Under the pieces are notes generated by a model. The model saw only the letters and a list, made by a program, of their open reading frames with translations. It was not told where the DNA came from and made no database searches. Below are positions 37,000-45,833 of a stretch of DNA of 64,000 bases, piece by piece. This DNA is from Arthrobacter sp. AK04. GTDB lineage: Bacteria; Actinomycetota; Actinomycetes; Actinomycetales; Micrococcaceae. Position numbers and translations under genes: made by a program. Where the stretch lies: contig NZ_JAJOMC010000018.1 of NCBI RefSeq assembly GCF_021129155.1, forward strand, positions 1 to 64,000. Reading direction: 5' to 3'. Positions within the stretch are counted from its first letter, which is position 1. The number at the start of each line of letters is the position of its first letter.

Positions 37000-37040
37000 G
37001 CCCTTGCCTCCTCTCGTCAGTCTGGAACGCCTGTGTTCGG

Positions 37041-38861
37041 TCAGTTGATGCGGACCATGCCGCCCCTCACGGTGGTGGTGGCGCCGGCGGTAAGTTCGGC
37101 CGTCGCGTCCCCTGCCACCTTCACGCTGGGTGCCTTGAGTTCGGCTGATGCGCTTCCGGTGATTTTCACCGTGGCGCCTTTCAGCTCCAGGCCGGTGGAG
37201 GCTTCCAGGGTCACTTTTTTGCCTTTGATGGTCACCTCGCCGGTGGTCGTGGTTACCGAAACATCCTTCTTGGCCGTCACGGTGACGGGTCCCTCCGAAA
37301 GAATCTCGATTGCTGCGTCCGGTTTCTGTATAAGCGAGATCTTCTGCTTGCCGCCCTGTGTGCTGACGGTGAGTTGTTCGCCGTCGGGCGATTCCAGGAA
37401 CTCGACCAGCATTCCCGAGCGGGACACGAAGGCCCGGCGTTGCACGGCGCCGTCCGTGGAACCCACGTGGTCTGCCCACGGTTTGTCCGGTTTGTCCTTG
37501 CCGTTGTAAAGGCCGCCCAGGACGAAGGGCTGCTGGAAACTTCCGTGTCCGAAGGCGACGAGGACCTCGTCCCCCACTTCGGGGAGGACGACGGCGCCGC
37601 GTGAAGCGCCTGCGCCCGCCTGGACGGTCCGCGCCCACCAGCTCTCGTAGTTGTCGGAGAGGACCGGGAACTTGACCTTGACCCTGCCTTGGTTCTCCGG
37701 ATCCTTCGCAGCGGTCACTACGGCGTTGACGACACCAGGAACAGCCGTCCTGCTGTTTGCGCCGGAGGCAACTCCGTAGAGTGACCGTTCGGATTCGTGG
37801 CTAACGGCGAAGGAGGTGAGGTAGCCGCTGTGCGGGCTGAAATCGTGGCGCGTGGAGCTCAGGGTGTACATGCCGTCGAACGGCTTGCCGGCGCCTTTCA
37901 GCGAGACTGCGGCGCCGGTCCGCAGCTTGGGGTTTCCGCGGGCAACGCCGTCGAGCTCGGCAAAGGCCCCGCCCAGGTGGGATGCCAGGGCGGCCGCCGT
38001 CGCGTCGCATTGTGCCGCCTGGTCGTACGCTGTGGCAGGCGCGATGTACCTGGGGCTCTGGAAGGTCTTGGCAAGGTCGGCGGGGTTCGCATCCGGAAGC
38101 TTGGCGCTGTTGGTCTTCGCGGCCGCGACGGCGACGATGGCCCGCTTTGCTGTGACGTCCCATCCCCGGACTTCCACCTCCGGGACCTGGTCCGCGGAGG
38201 TCACCGTGCCGCGGAGGGACACCAGGTTCACGCCGCGCTGAAGGATCAGGGGCTCGCTCCTGGCCCCGGCGGCGTCCGGAGGTGCCGTGGCGGCGTCGGT
38301 GGAGGCTGTGAAGTGCAGCACCCCGCCGGAGACGGACAGGACCACCCCGGCTTCCACTGCCAGCCGATGCAGGAAATCCCAGTCGCTGATGCCGTCCTGT
38401 GCCACATGCTGCAGCACCGGGCCCTTCGCGTCGACCTTGCCGGCCTTGATCCCTGCTCGCTGGGCGACCTTGCGGACTATGTCCGCGGCAGTGCTCTGCA
38501 GGTATGCTTCCACCCTGCGGCCCCGGAACAGCCGATGGGAATGGTCCAGGCCCCGGACGATCGTGTACAGGCCATCATGGTCCATCTCGGTTTCCAAAGC
38601 CGTGACTTCCCCCGACAGCAGCGGCGCTGGGCCACCCGGCCCGCTCTGCTGCACCAGCAACTGGACCGGCACGCCAACCTTGAAGCCAGCCTTGTCCAGG
38701 ACCATCAGATATTCATCGCTGAAGCGGAGCACAAAGAGGTCCGGAACGTTGCTGCTGTCGTCCACATAGCCGGACACCAAACGGGCGGCGACGTCGGGCG
38801 GAAGTGGCGTCCCGGCGACTTCCACCAACAGCATGTTGCTGAACTCTTCATTGAAGGCCAC
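37041..38861 (-). CDS. eCIS spike protein, VgrG/gp27-gp5-like (Afp8 type)
   Basis: A spike trimer subunit of 606 residues if started at GTG 38861 behind AGGAGG; ATG 38834 is an alternative. Residues about 1-350 are the gp27/late-control-D hub (LYTIVRGLDHSHRLFRGRRV, DWDFLHRLAVEAGV). The gp5 OB-fold follows (GVVNAVVTAAKDPENQGRVK, VLPEVGDEVLVAFGHG, PFVLGGLYNG). The tail is a repetitive beta-helix (ISLIQKPDAAIEILSEG, VTVTAKKDVSVTTTTGEVTI) that ends in VRGGMVRIN, where a PAAR tip would cap it. It forms the needle at the end of the inner tube. It overlaps the LysM gene stop by 14 bases. Confidence 0.9.
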   Translation of the reverse strand: MAFNEEFSNMLLVEVAGTPLPPDVAARLVSGYVDDSSNVPDLFVLRFSDEYLMVLDKAGFKVGVPVQLLVQQSGPGGPAPLLSGEVTALETEMDHDGLYTIVRGLDHSHRLFRGRRVEAYLQSTAADIVRKVAQRAGIKAGKVDAKGPVLQHVAQDGISDWDFLHRLAVEAGVVLSVSGGVLHFTASTDAATAPPDAAGARSEPLILQRGVNLVSLRGTVTSADQVPEVEVRGWDVTAKRAIVAVAAAKTNSAKLPDANPADLAKTFQSPRYIAPATAYDQAAQCDATAAALASHLGGAFAELDGVARGNPKLRTGAAVSLKGAGKPFDGMYTLSSTRHDFSPHSGYLTSFAVSHESERSLYGVASGANSRTAVPGVVNAVVTAAKDPENQGRVKVKFPVLSDNYESWWARTVQAGAGASRGAVVLPEVGDEVLVAFGHGSFQQPFVLGGLYNGKDKPDKPWADHVGSTDGAVQRRAFVSRSGMLVEFLESPDGEQLTVSTQGGKQKISLIQKPDAAIEILSEGPVTVTAKKDVSVTTTTGEVTIKGKKVTLEASTGLELKGATVKITGSASAELKAPSVKVAGDATAELTAGATTTVRGGMVRIN

Positions 38862-39702
38862 GGACAGCCACCCCCTCCTGCGCAACACGGTCAGTGGGAG
38901 CCCCGGCGGGAAGCTCGGTTACAGCGGGCAGCATGATTGAGGTTCCCGGGCGCAGGCGCATGGGATCGTCAAGCCGGTTGACAGTGGCCACAGCCCGCCA
39001 CAGGGATGCGTTTCCATATTCCTTATAGGCGATGCCTGCCAGAGTATCCCCCTCAATGATGGTGTGAACGCGGCGCGGTACGAGGCCTCCTGAGGTGGGG
39101 TTCTGTTTCGGCGGATCCCCGGCGATCTCCTCCAGGGCCACGGTGCACGTGGCGCGGATGGGGATTCCCGCGGCCGTAAACAGCGTGTACTTGGCCTGCA
39201 CGCTGGCCACGTAGGCATGGAATTCAGTGTGCTGACCCCACCGAAACATCACCCACGGCGGCGAGCCCTTCCCGGCCTGCACTGACGCCGGCGTGGGCGC
39301 GCAACAGTCGAATAACTGCTGGACGCGCTTCACCACGGAGTCATCCTGTTTTCCGGAGGCGTCAAAGAACATCTCAAGCGTGATCTTGGAGGGCATGGCG
39401 CCCAGGTACTGCGGGGCTCCCGCCTTCTTATTGCCCTTGGCTGTCTGGCGTACCCACGAAGCCGCCTTTCCCAGGCTCAGCTCCTTGGGGTTGAACTGGA
39501 AATGGATCAACCCGAACTGCGGGCCCGGTTTGTCCAGTGAACCGTCGACAGAAGGTTCGGAGAGGATCAGGTATGCGTGCGAGAGCTTAAGCGCTTCCTC
39601 CCCTCCGCTGCGGGGACCGCGGCCGGCCGCGGCTGCCGCAGCAGCCGCGGGATTGTCATCCTGCTCTGCCGCGGCCCGGGCTTCGAGTGCGCCTTTTGCC
39701 AT
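38848..39702 (-). CDS. eCIS tube-associated protein with LysM domain (Afp7 type)
   Basis: A 284-residue protein. After an Ala-rich start, GLIHFQFNPKELSLGKAASW and LGAMPSKITLEMFFDASGKQ give the CIS tube-protein domain of Afp7/Pvc7, which joins tube and spike. Residues about 211-258 are a LysM motif (HTIIEGDTLAGIAYKEYGNA, LRPGTSIMLP). In T4 gp53 and Afp7 the LysM fold clamps the baseplate rather than binding peptidoglycan, so it is structural here. Gene order tube - LysM - spike - gp25 - J is the standard core order. ATG 39702. Confidence 0.9.
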   Translation of the reverse strand: MAKGALEARAAAEQDDNPAAAAAAAAGRGPRSGGEEALKLSHAYLILSEPSVDGSLDKPGPQFGLIHFQFNPKELSLGKAASWVRQTAKGNKKAGAPQYLGAMPSKITLEMFFDASGKQDDSVVKRVQQLFDCCAPTPASVQAGKGSPPWVMFRWGQHTEFHAYVASVQAKYTLFTAAGIPIRATCTVALEEIAGDPPKQNPTSGGLVPRRVHTIIEGDTLAGIAYKEYGNASLWRAVATVNRLDDPMRLRPGTSIMLPAVTELPAGAPTDRVAQEGVAVRGLQ

Positions 39703-39711
39703 GTCAGCCGC

Positions 39712-40149
39712 CTACCCGCCCATTTTCGAGACAAAACCATGGTGGGCGATCTCCAGCGACTCCATGATGACTTTCGGCTGGTCCGGGTTCAGCGACGGGC
39801 CCTTCCACCGCACGGGCACCACGTCGTAGAGTTCCCAGCCAGCAATCTTTCTGCCGTTTGAGGTCATGACTTCGATGATGCCGGTACAGCGTGTGTAGCC
39901 GGTTGCGATCCCGGCGAACCACTTGGCGATCTTTTCCGTATCTTTTCCCAGTGGCCTGGTCAGGGTGATGTTTGGATACTTAAGCCGGGTGGGCAGTTGC
40001 CAGATGAAGGCGTTGTTTCCGCCTTCCTCCCTGGATTCGATGACCACTTCACATCCCAGGCCCTCGCACGTGGCGAACGTCCCCAGGTCCGCGTGGTCCA
40101 GGGCCAAGGTGTACCGGACACTGACGGCGGTATCCACATCCTCGAGCAT
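39712..40149 (-). CDS. eCIS inner tube protein 2 (gp19-like, Afp5 type)
   Basis: A 145-residue tube protein. RYTLALDHADLGTFATCEGL, EGGNNAFIWQLPTRLKYPNI, TLTRPLGKDTEKIAKWFAGI and IAGWELYDVVPVRWKGPSLN are the classic beta-barrel blocks of gp19-like tubes; LEIAHHGF is the usual end. This second tube protein differs from the one at 43671-44114 and by position is the initiating ring next to the LysM protein. It stands ten bases in front of that gene. Confidence 0.93.
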   Translation of the reverse strand: MLEDVDTAVSVRYTLALDHADLGTFATCEGLGCEVVIESREEGGNNAFIWQLPTRLKYPNITLTRPLGKDTEKIAKWFAGIATGYTRCTGIIEVMTSNGRKIAGWELYDVVPVRWKGPSLNPDQPKVIMESLEIAHHGFVSKMGG

Positions 40150-40156
40150 TGTTTCC

Positions 40157-43039
40157 TCAGTTCACATCGGTCCGCAGGCCGCGGCGCTCGCGGTCCAGCA
40201 GCATTTCTGCCTTGATGCGGCGGATCAGCGGCCCGGTAAGCCGCTTGGCCAGTTCCTCCAACTGTTCAGGCGTGGCCGCCGGTGCGCCTGCTGCCTGTTT
40301 TCCTGCAGGGCCGATGGCGGCCGCCCCTGTAACCGGCTGGCCTGCCCCGGCGGGAGGCGACCCGGCGTCGGCCTGCACCGATGTCTCGGTATCAAATGAA
40401 CTCGGTGAAGCCGCAGCGGAGGGTCCTCCGACGCTCCCGGCCCCTTGGGCGGGGACACCGGTCCGCGACCCCGCGGCCGGATCAGCTGCGTCCCTTTGAG
40501 CGGTGGCGTCGCCGACGGTCCGGGACACGGGCTGCAGCGCGAGGGCCAGTACAGCGGGCCCCGAAGGGTTGTCCAAGGTCGGTGCGACGTTCGTCGCTTC
40601 TGGAAAGGCTGCGCCGGGTACGGTTCCTGCGCCAAAAGCAGAGCCATCAGGATCCGGCCGGACAGGATGAGCAAGAGCCGACGACGAAGCAGCCGAGCGC
40701 TGCAAGTTCACCGGTCCCCGTCCCCCGACTTGGGTCGTTGGGCCCGCCGCTGCGGGGATCAGTTCCGCCGGCCGCCAAGAGTCGGGTGCGGACCATGGCC
40801 CACCGCCAGGAGCGGAGGCTGGGGCTTCTGGCGCAAGGGTTCGCTGAATGGAGCGGCCGACGGCGGCAGTCACCTGGGGCGCTTCCACCGGCCAGGCAAC
40901 GGCGCCGGCAACGGACAGCTGCAGGGGAACAGGCTCGTAGGCCGGGCCGCCGGGGCCTTCAGGGCTGTTGATTCCGGGAAGGCCCGATAGCGGCACCGGC
41001 ATAACATCAGGTCCGGGGTATCCGTGGAGGCTCGGCGGTGCGTCCGGTGCAAAGGCGGACGTGGATCCTTGTGCTGCGCGCCCCAGGTCGGCAGCAGTAA
41101 AGGACCCTGGGGAAAGGGATGCCCGCTGCGGTGCGGCCGGCATTTCTGTGAGGCGTTGCACGCTGTCCGGGGTGGAGTCGGCCGTGGCGGTCCGGGCCAT
41201 CCGGAACGCCAAGGGTCTTTGCGGAGCGGTGTTGCTCTGTGGAGTGGTGTTGATCATTGGAGTGGCGACACCTAGGGCGGCGGAAGTGCTGCTGAGCGGG
41301 CGGCCAGTGGCTGGCTCGACGGCTCGTTGGAGCGGGAGGACGGCGTTCGAAGCGGGTGCTTCCGAAGTTGTTGCTTGACCGGCCACAGGCTCGCGGTCGT
41401 CGGTTTGAGGCGCGCCCCGCCAGCCGGCGTCCGGCGGTACTGCCAGCGGATCGACGGGGTGTTCGGGTGCCCCGTCCGACCCGGGACCGGCCGACTCCTC
41501 AGCTGCTGCATCAGTGACTGCAGGCTCACCGGGCGCGCCCTCCGGACCTGGTATATAACCGACCGCAGGTCCAAAGCGCGAGACGACGGGCATGCCGGAT
41601 ATACCGCCCGCATCAAACGCGTGCGTGGCCGGGGCATCGTCAGGGACGCTGTGGCCCGGGCTGCCGAGCGACCCGTCCAGTCCGCCAGCGGAGAGCAGCG
41701 GGGCAACCGTTGGTTCCGGATGCATCGCCGGCTCATGGTTTTCCTGGCCGTCTGCTGGCCCGTCCTGCCGGTCGTCCCCGGCGTTGTCCAAGGTGCGATC
41801 AGGGACAACAGGCGAAGGTTCGACGTCTCCCGGACCGGCTGCTCCTTGGTCACCGTGATCGTTGGAAGCGTCCCCCGAGCCGGCGTCTGTCGCTTGTATC
41901 GGGACGGCGGGCAACGGCGCCGGGCCGGCCTGCGGGCCAAGAAGGGGCAGGTGAACCGTTCCGCCTACGGGGTCGCCGCTGATGGGCGTAACGAAGGTAT
42001 CGGCGGCGCCGGTCCCGTGGTCATGGTCACCATCGCGTCCATCAGGTCCGCCACCATCTGCAGGGTGGGACTCCTCAAATCCTGCTACTGGTCGCGTGGC
42101 CGGGGCCGGCACTGACGGTTCCGGGGCAGCTGAACGCTGGACCGGCGGAGGGACGTGCCTTAACGCGGCCGCGGCAAATGACTCCGGTTGACCTGCTGGT
42201 TCCGAATAGGCCAATGGCATGCCGAGGCCGAGTTTCGTTGAGGGCGGTACTTTCCGCAGGGCTGGTGCAATGTCCGGCGTTCCTGGCTGTGCCCGCTGCA
42301 CAGGTGGGGGCGGCAGGGGCACGTACGTGGCGCTCCCATCGGAAGTGCTGCCGACCGTGCGGATGGGCTGGCTGGCACCCGGGGCGATGGCGGCACTGGA
42401 AATGTCCCCTGCAGCCGGCATTGCCGGCACGTCCGTTGCCGGAAGTGCTCCGGAATCGTCCGATTCCTGCTCCGGCTGGGCTTGGGCTTGCTCCGGCGCG
42501 GCAGTGTACTCGGAAGAGGCCTGGGTTTGCTCCAGTGGGGAAGCGTCAAGCTGAAGGATGGGAAAGGTGCCCACAGCTGCGGTGAGCCCAGGGCCAACGG
42601 GACTGGAGGCACCTGCCGACGTGACGCCGTCGGACGCTGAACGCTGGAGCGAACCTGCGTTGCCGGCTTTGAACGGGGTGGGGCGGCTGCCGGGAGCCGG
42701 GGGTGGCAGCAGCGTCATTTCCACGGACGACGGCGGGTACGCACCATCCCCGCGGACGGGACCGCCGCCGTCGACGTCGATAATTCCTGCGGGTGCGGCT
42801 GTGCTGACGAGGTGCGCCATGGGGCTGGTGAAGGACGGATCGCCCCAGGCGGCGAGGGCGCCTGTGAAGTGGTCGGGCGCGGAGACCAGCTGCATGTTTG
42901 TGGTGGTGCGTTGCAGCGGCGGAAGGAAAGCCCAGCCGGCGGGCGGGACGCGGGGCGGTGCCGCCGCCTGTTGCTGAAGTCCCCGGCCGGCGTCGTCAGT
43001 TGGGGGCTCGATCCGCTTGCGCTGCCAGGGCCACCGCAT
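40157..43039 (-). CDS. Large Pro/Ala/Gly-rich disordered protein of the eCIS operon
   Basis: A 960-residue protein without a recognisable fold over most of its length. The first residues are basic (MRWPWQRKRIEPP); PPAGWAFLPPLQRTTTNMQL is a compact motif near residue 35. The body is rich in Pro, Ala, Gly, Ser and Asp, with at least eight [LVI]QR motifs (GSLQRSA, PPVQRSAA, LPLQRAV, SVQRLT, SIQRTL, VNLQRSAA). The end is a charged helix, QLEELAKRLTGPLIRRIKAEMLLDRERRG. Position between the first tube/assembly genes and the second tube gene fits an assembly, tape-measure-like or lumen cargo-binding role; none can be proved. Codon use agrees with its neighbours, and the frame is intact for 2.9 kb, so it is a real gene. 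Confidence 0.75.
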   Translation of the reverse strand: MRWPWQRKRIEPPTDDAGRGLQQQAAAPPRVPPAGWAFLPPLQRTTTNMQLVSAPDHFTGALAAWGDPSFTSPMAHLVSTAAPAGIIDVDGGGPVRGDGAYPPSSVEMTLLPPPAPGSRPTPFKAGNAGSLQRSASDGVTSAGASSPVGPGLTAAVGTFPILQLDASPLEQTQASSEYTAAPEQAQAQPEQESDDSGALPATDVPAMPAAGDISSAAIAPGASQPIRTVGSTSDGSATYVPLPPPPVQRAQPGTPDIAPALRKVPPSTKLGLGMPLAYSEPAGQPESFAAAALRHVPPPVQRSAAPEPSVPAPATRPVAGFEESHPADGGGPDGRDGDHDHGTGAADTFVTPISGDPVGGTVHLPLLGPQAGPAPLPAVPIQATDAGSGDASNDHGDQGAAGPGDVEPSPVVPDRTLDNAGDDRQDGPADGQENHEPAMHPEPTVAPLLSAGGLDGSLGSPGHSVPDDAPATHAFDAGGISGMPVVSRFGPAVGYIPGPEGAPGEPAVTDAAAEESAGPGSDGAPEHPVDPLAVPPDAGWRGAPQTDDREPVAGQATTSEAPASNAVLPLQRAVEPATGRPLSSTSAALGVATPMINTTPQSNTAPQRPLAFRMARTATADSTPDSVQRLTEMPAAPQRASLSPGSFTAADLGRAAQGSTSAFAPDAPPSLHGYPGPDVMPVPLSGLPGINSPEGPGGPAYEPVPLQLSVAGAVAWPVEAPQVTAAVGRSIQRTLAPEAPASAPGGGPWSAPDSWRPAELIPAAAGPTTQVGGRGPVNLQRSAASSSALAHPVRPDPDGSAFGAGTVPGAAFPEATNVAPTLDNPSGPAVLALALQPVSRTVGDATAQRDAADPAAGSRTGVPAQGAGSVGGPSAAASPSSFDTETSVQADAGSPPAGAGQPVTGAAAIGPAGKQAAGAPAATPEQLEELAKRLTGPLIRRIKAEMLLDRERRGLRTDVN

Positions 43040-43042
43040 GGT

Positions 43043-43201
43043 CTACCGCTCCTGTGAGAGGCGGGTGTTGATCCCGGCGATTTCCTGGATGTAGCGCAGA
43101 CGCTGGCCGTGTTCCAGATCGAGGATGTCGTTGAGCGGCCAGTGAAAGTGGTAGGCCACGTACGCCACCTCCTCATATATCCGGTCCGGGGCGTACGTCA
43201 T
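43043..43201 (-). CDS. Small conserved eCIS protein (DUF6760-like)
   Basis: A 52-residue protein starting at ATG 43201 (MTYAPDRIYEEVAYVAYHFH), which overlaps the previous gene's stop in ATGA. The pattern WPLNDILDLEHGQRLRYIQEI followed by a short amphipathic helix resembles the small protein that follows the tube/assembly genes in actinobacterial eCIS and in phages, comparable to the GTA/Mu-type tail assembly partner. It probably works with the gene product directly upstream, as do split tail-assembly chaperones. The family name is recalled, not searched. Confidence 0.7.
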   Translation of the reverse strand: MTYAPDRIYEEVAYVAYHFHWPLNDILDLEHGQRLRYIQEIAGINTRLSQER

Positions 43202-43671
43202 GATTCCCCCAGGCGCCCACCGGCAAGGTCCGCCGTGAACCGGTGGGAGCATTCCGGGCAGGTCACGGCGATCCGGGTGTGGCCCTCCGCGTTGATCCGG
43301 CGGTAGAAGTCCTGCAAGAAGGCGACGTCGGAAGCGAACATGTTCTCCACCACCGCTGACGTGACCGCTGCCAGCGTGCCTAGGGACGTGATGACACGGC
43401 CGAGGAGGACCACGGTGGTGTAGGCGGAGTTCTCCTGGACGCGGGCGTCGTAGAGGGGAAGCAGTTCGTCGCGGGCTGTTGCCAGGCGCATGACACCGTC
43501 CTTGTGGACTGTTCCGTCCTGGTCCACGTAGCCGCGGGGCAGGACGAAGCTGAACTCCGTGCGGAGTTCCTGGCGCTCCGCTGGCCCTCCCCTGTCGGTG
43601 CGCCGGTCCGGCTGCTGCCCGTCATTCACGTCCGGGTCGGCGAACACGGCGGCGCCATGCGTCCGCTGCAT
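43198..43671 (-). CDS. eCIS tail-assembly-like protein with C-terminal zinc-binding CxxC
   Basis: A 157-residue protein. The N-terminal 35 residues are polar. FSFVLPRGYVDQDGTVHKDG, VMRLATARDELLPLYDARVQ, AYTTVVLLGRVITSLGTLAA and ASDVAFLQDFYRRINAEG form one domain like phage tail assembly chaperones, which protect tape measure or tube proteins before polymerisation. CPECSHRF at the end has a CxxC that may bind zinc, but only one pair is present. ATG 43671 shares one base with the tube gene stop. It sits between tube and the 52-residue gene. Confidence 0.72.
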   Translation of the reverse strand: MQRTHGAAVFADPDVNDGQQPDRRTDRGGPAERQELRTEFSFVLPRGYVDQDGTVHKDGVMRLATARDELLPLYDARVQENSAYTTVVLLGRVITSLGTLAAVTSAVVENMFASDVAFLQDFYRRINAEGHTRIAVTCPECSHRFTADLAGGRLGES

Positions 43672-44114
43672 TACGAGATGGTCGATTCGTCGTAGCAGAT
43701 GACGAATTTCTCGGTGGCCTGTTCAGTGGCGCCGGCTTTGAGGGAATTCAGTTCAACGCTTTTCACCCAGCAGTTCACAAAGTTGTACGTTTTGAGCGTC
43801 TCGCCTTTGTAGTCCAGCAGGGCGACGGCGGCGGTCTTGCGGGCACCGGCGACGTCACCTTCCATGACGGTCTTGAGCCAGTCGGAGACGGTCTTGCTGT
43901 CGGTGAGTCCCCTGGTGACGGTGAGCTCCCCGGCCTTGGGACGGCCGATGAGCTGGCGGACCACGTACTTTCCGTCCTTGGTCTGCTGCTTCAGTTCAAT
44001 CTTGTCGACCTCTGTCTTGAGGCCGCTCACCTCGATCACCCTGGGCACTTCGATGCCGTCGATCGTGACCGTGAACGCGTTGGCCGGTGAGTTGTCAAAA
44101 TCGCCGAGGGCCAT
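43671..44114 (-). CDS. eCIS inner tube protein 1 (gp19-like, Afp1 type)
   Basis: A 147-residue tube protein. ALGDFDNSPANAFTVTIDGI, VPRVIEVSGLKTEVDKIELK, GRPKAGELTVTRGLTDSKTV and SDWLKTVMEGDVAGARK are characteristic of the main Hcp/gp19-like tube subunit of eCIS. It directly follows the sheath gene (24 bases), as in Afp, and would be the abundant inner tube protein that holds cargo. ATG 44114 with AAGGAG in front. Confidence 0.95.
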   Translation of the reverse strand: MALGDFDNSPANAFTVTIDGIEVPRVIEVSGLKTEVDKIELKQQTKDGKYVVRQLIGRPKAGELTVTRGLTDSKTVSDWLKTVMEGDVAGARKTAAVALLDYKGETLKTYNFVNCWVKSVELNSLKAGATEQATEKFVICYDESTIS

Positions 44115-44138
44115 GGTCTTGCTCCTTTTGAACTGGGG

Positions 44139-45695
44139 TTACTCGCTCACGAGGCTGGTGCCGCCGGAGAATTGGGACAGCTGGAAAACAACGAATTCAG
44201 CAGGCTTCACCGGGGCGACGCCGATCTGGCAGACCACCTGACCGGCGTCGATTCCCTCGGCCGGGTTGGTCTCCGAGTCGCACTTGACGTAGAAGGCCTG
44301 TTCGGGAGTGAGTCCAAAGAGAGCGCCCTTGCGCCATTCGTTCGTCAGGAAGGCGCTGATGGTGCGCCGGATGCGGGCCCACAGGGCTGGGTCATTGGGC
44401 TCGAAGACGGCCCACTGGGTGCCTTGGAGGATTGACTCCTCAAGGTAGTTGAAGAGCCGCCGGACGTTCAGGTACCGCCATTCAGCATCACTGGACAGGG
44501 TGCGGGCGCCCCAGACGCGGATGCCGCGGCCCGGGAAGGTGCGGATGCAGTTGACGCCGATTGGATTCAGCAGTTCCTGCTCGGTCTTGGTGATCTGGGT
44601 CTGCAGGCTGGTGACGCCGCGGATAACCTCGTTGGCTGGGGCCTTGTGGACGCCGCGGGTGTCGTCGTTGCGGGCCCAGACGCCTGCCATGTGGCCGGAC
44701 GGCGGGATGAACCTGCTGGTTCCGGTGGAGGGGTCAAAGGTCTTGATCCATGGCCAGTACAGGGCGGCGAATTTGGAGTCGTAGCCGCCGCCGTCCATGC
44801 GCCAGTTCTTGATCTGTTGGGCGTTCAGGCTTGGTGGCGGATCGATGATGGCGATGCGGTCGCCCATGAGTTCACAGTGGGCTATGGCGGCGAGCTGGAC
44901 GGCCTTGACGGTTTCGCCGTCGATGGAGCCCTGTTCGTAAGCGGCCATCAGGTCGGGGACGGCCACCATCGTGACCTCATCCACAGCCTCCAGGCCGCTG
45001 AAGCCCGTCCTGTCGGCGGCGTCGCCGACGTAGTCGTCCACGTTCAGTTCTTCGGTGCTGGGAGGTTCGGGCTCCGGCTCAGGGGCCACCAGCTGGACGG
45101 TTCCCTTGTCCGGCTTCACCAGGGCACCGCCCGTTGCCACTTCTTCGAGGGTTACGATCTTGGACTCGGTGCTGACCTTGGTGGCGGCGTTGTTCGGTCC
45201 CCGCTTGGTGGTGACGTTGTCCCAGATCTCCGGGGGTTTTCCCTCCGCCGTGACGACGATCTTGAACTGGTCTTCGGGGGGATTTTCCCCGCCGGGATCG
45301 GCGATTTCCACAGTCACAGGCTTGGGGTTGGCCGCGTTGGACTTGGCCGTCAGCCGGTACCCGCCGAGCTCTGCCATCGGGGCTGCGGTCACGGCCTTGG
45401 GCTGCTGCTTCGGTTTTACCTCACGCCGGCCGTCGGCGCCGATCCGGACGACGTAGCAGTTTCCGCCGCCGTTCAGGAAGTAGCCGTAGACGGCGTGGGC
45501 CAGGTAGGAGCCCGGGATGAAGTCCCCGAACGTCTCCGAGAACTGGGTCCAGTTGGACACCAGGGTGGGCTCGTTGTCGGGGCCTTTGGCGGCGAGCCCG
45601 ACGAAGGCAGCCACCGCAGTGCCCACGCCCTCGATCGGACGGGTGCCCGCTTCGACCTCATGGACGTATACACCTGGCGAAAGATAGCTTGGCAT
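44139..45695 (-). CDS. eCIS contractile sheath protein (Afp2/3/4 type)
   Basis: A 518-residue sheath subunit. PSYLSPGVYVHEVEAGTRPI at the N-terminus, VGTAVAAFVGLAAKGPDNEP and SNWTQFSETFGDFIPGSYLA are the classical sheath start; the C-terminal half has INPIGVNCIRTFPGRGIRVWGARTL-type sequence (GVNCIRTFPGRGIRVWGART), YLNVRRLFNYLEESILQGTQ and the end FVVFQLSQFSGG. The insertion in the middle (about 100-220) is an external domain. Only one sheath gene is present, whereas Afp and PVC have two or three. ATG 45695 with GAGGAGA in front. A 138-base gap upstream may contain a promoter separating structural genes from the effector gene. Confidence 0.96.
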   Translation of the reverse strand: MPSYLSPGVYVHEVEAGTRPIEGVGTAVAAFVGLAAKGPDNEPTLVSNWTQFSETFGDFIPGSYLAHAVYGYFLNGGGNCYVVRIGADGRREVKPKQQPKAVTAAPMAELGGYRLTAKSNAANPKPVTVEIADPGGENPPEDQFKIVVTAEGKPPEIWDNVTTKRGPNNAATKVSTESKIVTLEEVATGGALVKPDKGTVQLVAPEPEPEPPSTEELNVDDYVGDAADRTGFSGLEAVDEVTMVAVPDLMAAYEQGSIDGETVKAVQLAAIAHCELMGDRIAIIDPPPSLNAQQIKNWRMDGGGYDSKFAALYWPWIKTFDPSTGTSRFIPPSGHMAGVWARNDDTRGVHKAPANEVIRGVTSLQTQITKTEQELLNPIGVNCIRTFPGRGIRVWGARTLSSDAEWRYLNVRRLFNYLEESILQGTQWAVFEPNDPALWARIRRTISAFLTNEWRKGALFGLTPEQAFYVKCDSETNPAEGIDAGQVVCQIGVAPVKPAEFVVFQLSQFSGGTSLVSE

Positions 45696-45833
45696 TTTTG
45701 TCTCCTCGATGAACCGAAACGTGCTTCAAGGTTCCAGCGGGGAGTGGTTCGGCGGTACGGCTAAGCGGATGCGCTGACGGGAAGGATGGGGTGCACGAAG
45801 GGGCAGTAGACTATCAGCGGGCCAGCCCCAAGC

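Noticed and set aside
38848..39702. LysM protein as a peptidoglycan-binding autolysin
   Set aside because: There is no signal peptide, and it is flanked by tube and spike genes with the CIS tube domain in front.
43671..45695. Type VI secretion system
   Set aside because: There is one sheath protein of the Afp type rather than a TssB/TssC pair, and no TssJLM membrane complex or ClpV; the window is also from a Gram-positive organism.
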